From: UBA1189 sp045647345
Lineage (GTDB): Bacteria > Bacteroidota > Bacteroidia > Bacteroidales > Bacteroidaceae
Length of the DNA stretch: 21,879 bases
Assembly (NCBI GenBank): GCA_045647345.1
Contig: JAZRMG010000006.1
Location: forward strand, 1 to 21,879
Direction of reading: 5' to 3'
Part shown: positions 20,903 to 21,879 of the stretch, piece after piece
How the letters are laid out: every line of letters starts with the position of its first letter
How positions within the stretch are numbered: the stretch's first letter is position 1
Notes under the pieces: model-generated
Told to the model about the DNA's origin: nothing
The model's database searches: none
Seen by the model: the letters and a program-made list of their open reading frames with translations, nothing else
Position numbers and translations under genes: made by a program

Positions 20903-21879
20903 ATGATTCTTTTCTTCAAATCACAGGCCGGAAGCGTTATTGCTGCTGAGACCATGCAGCAGGCCGGCGAGGAAACTATCAAGAAACTTAGTTGGCTATT
21001 TGGCAATGCCGAGCTCGTAGAGGGCGAAGCGATGGAGGGATTCTTCATCGGTCCGCGCCGCGAGATGATCACTCCCTGGAGCACCAATGCCGTAGAAATC
21101 ACTCAGAACATGGGTATTGAGGGCATCGCTCGTATTGAGGAGTACTATCCCGTAGCAAGCGAGGATGCCGAGTACGACCCCATGCTACAACGCATGTACA
21201 AGGGTTTGGACCAAAAGTTGTTCTTCGTGAACATCGAGCCCCAGCCTATCGTATACATCGACAACCTTGCCGAGTATAACGAGAAAGAGGGTCTGGCACT
21301 CTCTGCCGAAGAGATGGCCTACCTCGAGAAGGTGGAGAAGGACCTTGGCCGTCGCTTGACCGACTCTGAGGTGTTTGGCTTCGCACAGATCAACTCTGAG
21401 CACTGCCGTCACAAAATCTTTGGTGGAACTTTCGTTATCGATGGCGAAGAGCGCCCCTCTTCACTATTCCAGATGATCAAGAAGACCACCAACGAGAACC
21501 GCAACAAGATTCTCTCTGCCTACAAGGACAATGTAGCCTTCTCTGAGGGTCCTATAGCCGAGCAATTTGCTCCTGCTAACCACGCTACTTCTGACTATTT
21601 TGTCATCAAGGATATCAAAACCGTGCTCTCGCTCAAGGCTGAGACACACAACTTCCCCACTACCGTGGAGCCCTTCAACGGTGCTTCAACCGGTACCGGT
21701 GGTGAGATTCGCGACCGTATGGGTGGCGGTAAGGGTTCATGGCCCATTGCAGGTACTGCGGTGTACATCACCTCATACCCCCGCAGCACGGAGAGCCACA
21801 CTTGGGAGCAGAAGTATCCCGAGCGTCCTTGGCTCTATCAGACTCCCGAGCAGATCCTGATCAAGGCATCAAACGGTGC
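20903..21879 (+). CDS. purL: Phosphoribosylformylglycinamidine synthase, 3'-truncated by window edge
   Basis: The N-terminal about 325 residues of the large single-chain FGAM synthetase (about 1200 residues in full), which converts FGAR, glutamine and ATP to FGAM in purine synthesis. The start MILFFKSQAGSVIAAETMQQ is followed by the PurS-like domain, the linker LTDSEVFGFAQINSEHCRHKIFGG near 152-175, and the first synthetase domain with KAETHNFPTTVEPFNGAST and GTGGEIRDRMGGGKGSW. The glutaminase domain should lie beyond the window. The gene has its own promoter and is divergent from tRNA-Gly. Confidence 0.97.
   Translation, partial: MILFFKSQAGSVIAAETMQQAGEETIKKLSWLFGNAELVEGEAMEGFFIGPRREMITPWSTNAVEITQNMGIEGIARIEEYYPVASEDAEYDPMLQRMYKGLDQKLFFVNIEPQPIVYIDNLAEYNEKEGLALSAEEMAYLEKVEKDLGRRLTDSEVFGFAQINSEHCRHKIFGGTFVIDGEERPSSLFQMIKKTTNENRNKILSAYKDNVAFSEGPIAEQFAPANHATSDYFVIKDIKTVLSLKAETHNFPTTVEPFNGASTGTGGEIRDRMGGGKGSWPIAGTAVYITSYPRSTESHTWEQKYPERPWLYQTPEQILIKASNG

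Overview
The window looks like a chromosomal segment of a Bacteroidales bacterium, probably Prevotella-like. The reasons are the many promoter-like pairs of the Bacteroidota type (TTTG about 20 bp from TAnnTTTG), the split glycine dehydrogenase subunit GcvPA, an HU-related DNA-binding protein with a C-terminal helix-turn-helix, a DcaP-like outer-membrane porin, a GH109-type oxidoreductase, a large single-chain PurL, and gaps filled with G/C-rich inverted repeats. Genus-level placement is inference only.

Left flank (1-4306). A minus-strand glycine-cleavage operon gcvT-gcvH-gcvPA (the last runs off the window) starts from a good promoter at about 2459-2489. Both gaps inside the operon hold long imperfect inverted repeats. 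A plus-strand guanine deaminase-like gene (2821-3324) faces a minus-strand HU-family gene (3680-4306). Between them lie a hairpin element and a 189-bp element with 22-bp perfect terminal inverted repeats. A second, inverted copy of the hairpin element lies upstream of the HU gene, so the two copies bracket it.

Central island (4915-15780). A tight same-strand cluster forms a type I restriction-modification locus: DUF1016/YhcG-type PDDEXK nuclease, small XRE regulator, hsdM, two small membrane proteins, hsdS, a small beta-rich protein, a small charged-helix membrane protein, hsdR, an HExxH metallopeptidase, and a short relic resembling the start of a Fic/VbhA-type protein. Intergenic gaps are 5-25 bp, with an ATGA overlap into hsdS and a TAATG overlap after hsdR. 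hsdM carries one in-frame TGA where the family has a conserved Arg, so it is probably inactive or under recoding or reversion control. hsdS, hsdR and the cargo genes are open. The four small uncharacterised genes around hsdS are visibly AT-richer than hsdM and hsdR, suggesting modular acquisition. They are the best candidates for something new.

Right flank (15781-21879). After a terminator-like hairpin come an 11-bp repeat array, a 21-bp repeat pair, and two tandem, sequence-related promoters driving a YigZ/IMPACT-family gene; the nearer promoter leaves almost no leader. Next are a GH109-like Gfo/Idh/MocA oxidoreductase, a DcaP-like porin, and ftcD (glutamate formimidoyltransferase), whose first codons are made of 7-bp tandem repeats. 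A perfect 30-bp palindrome separates ftcD from a convergent tRNA-Gly(CCC) gene, and the 5' part of purL closes the window.
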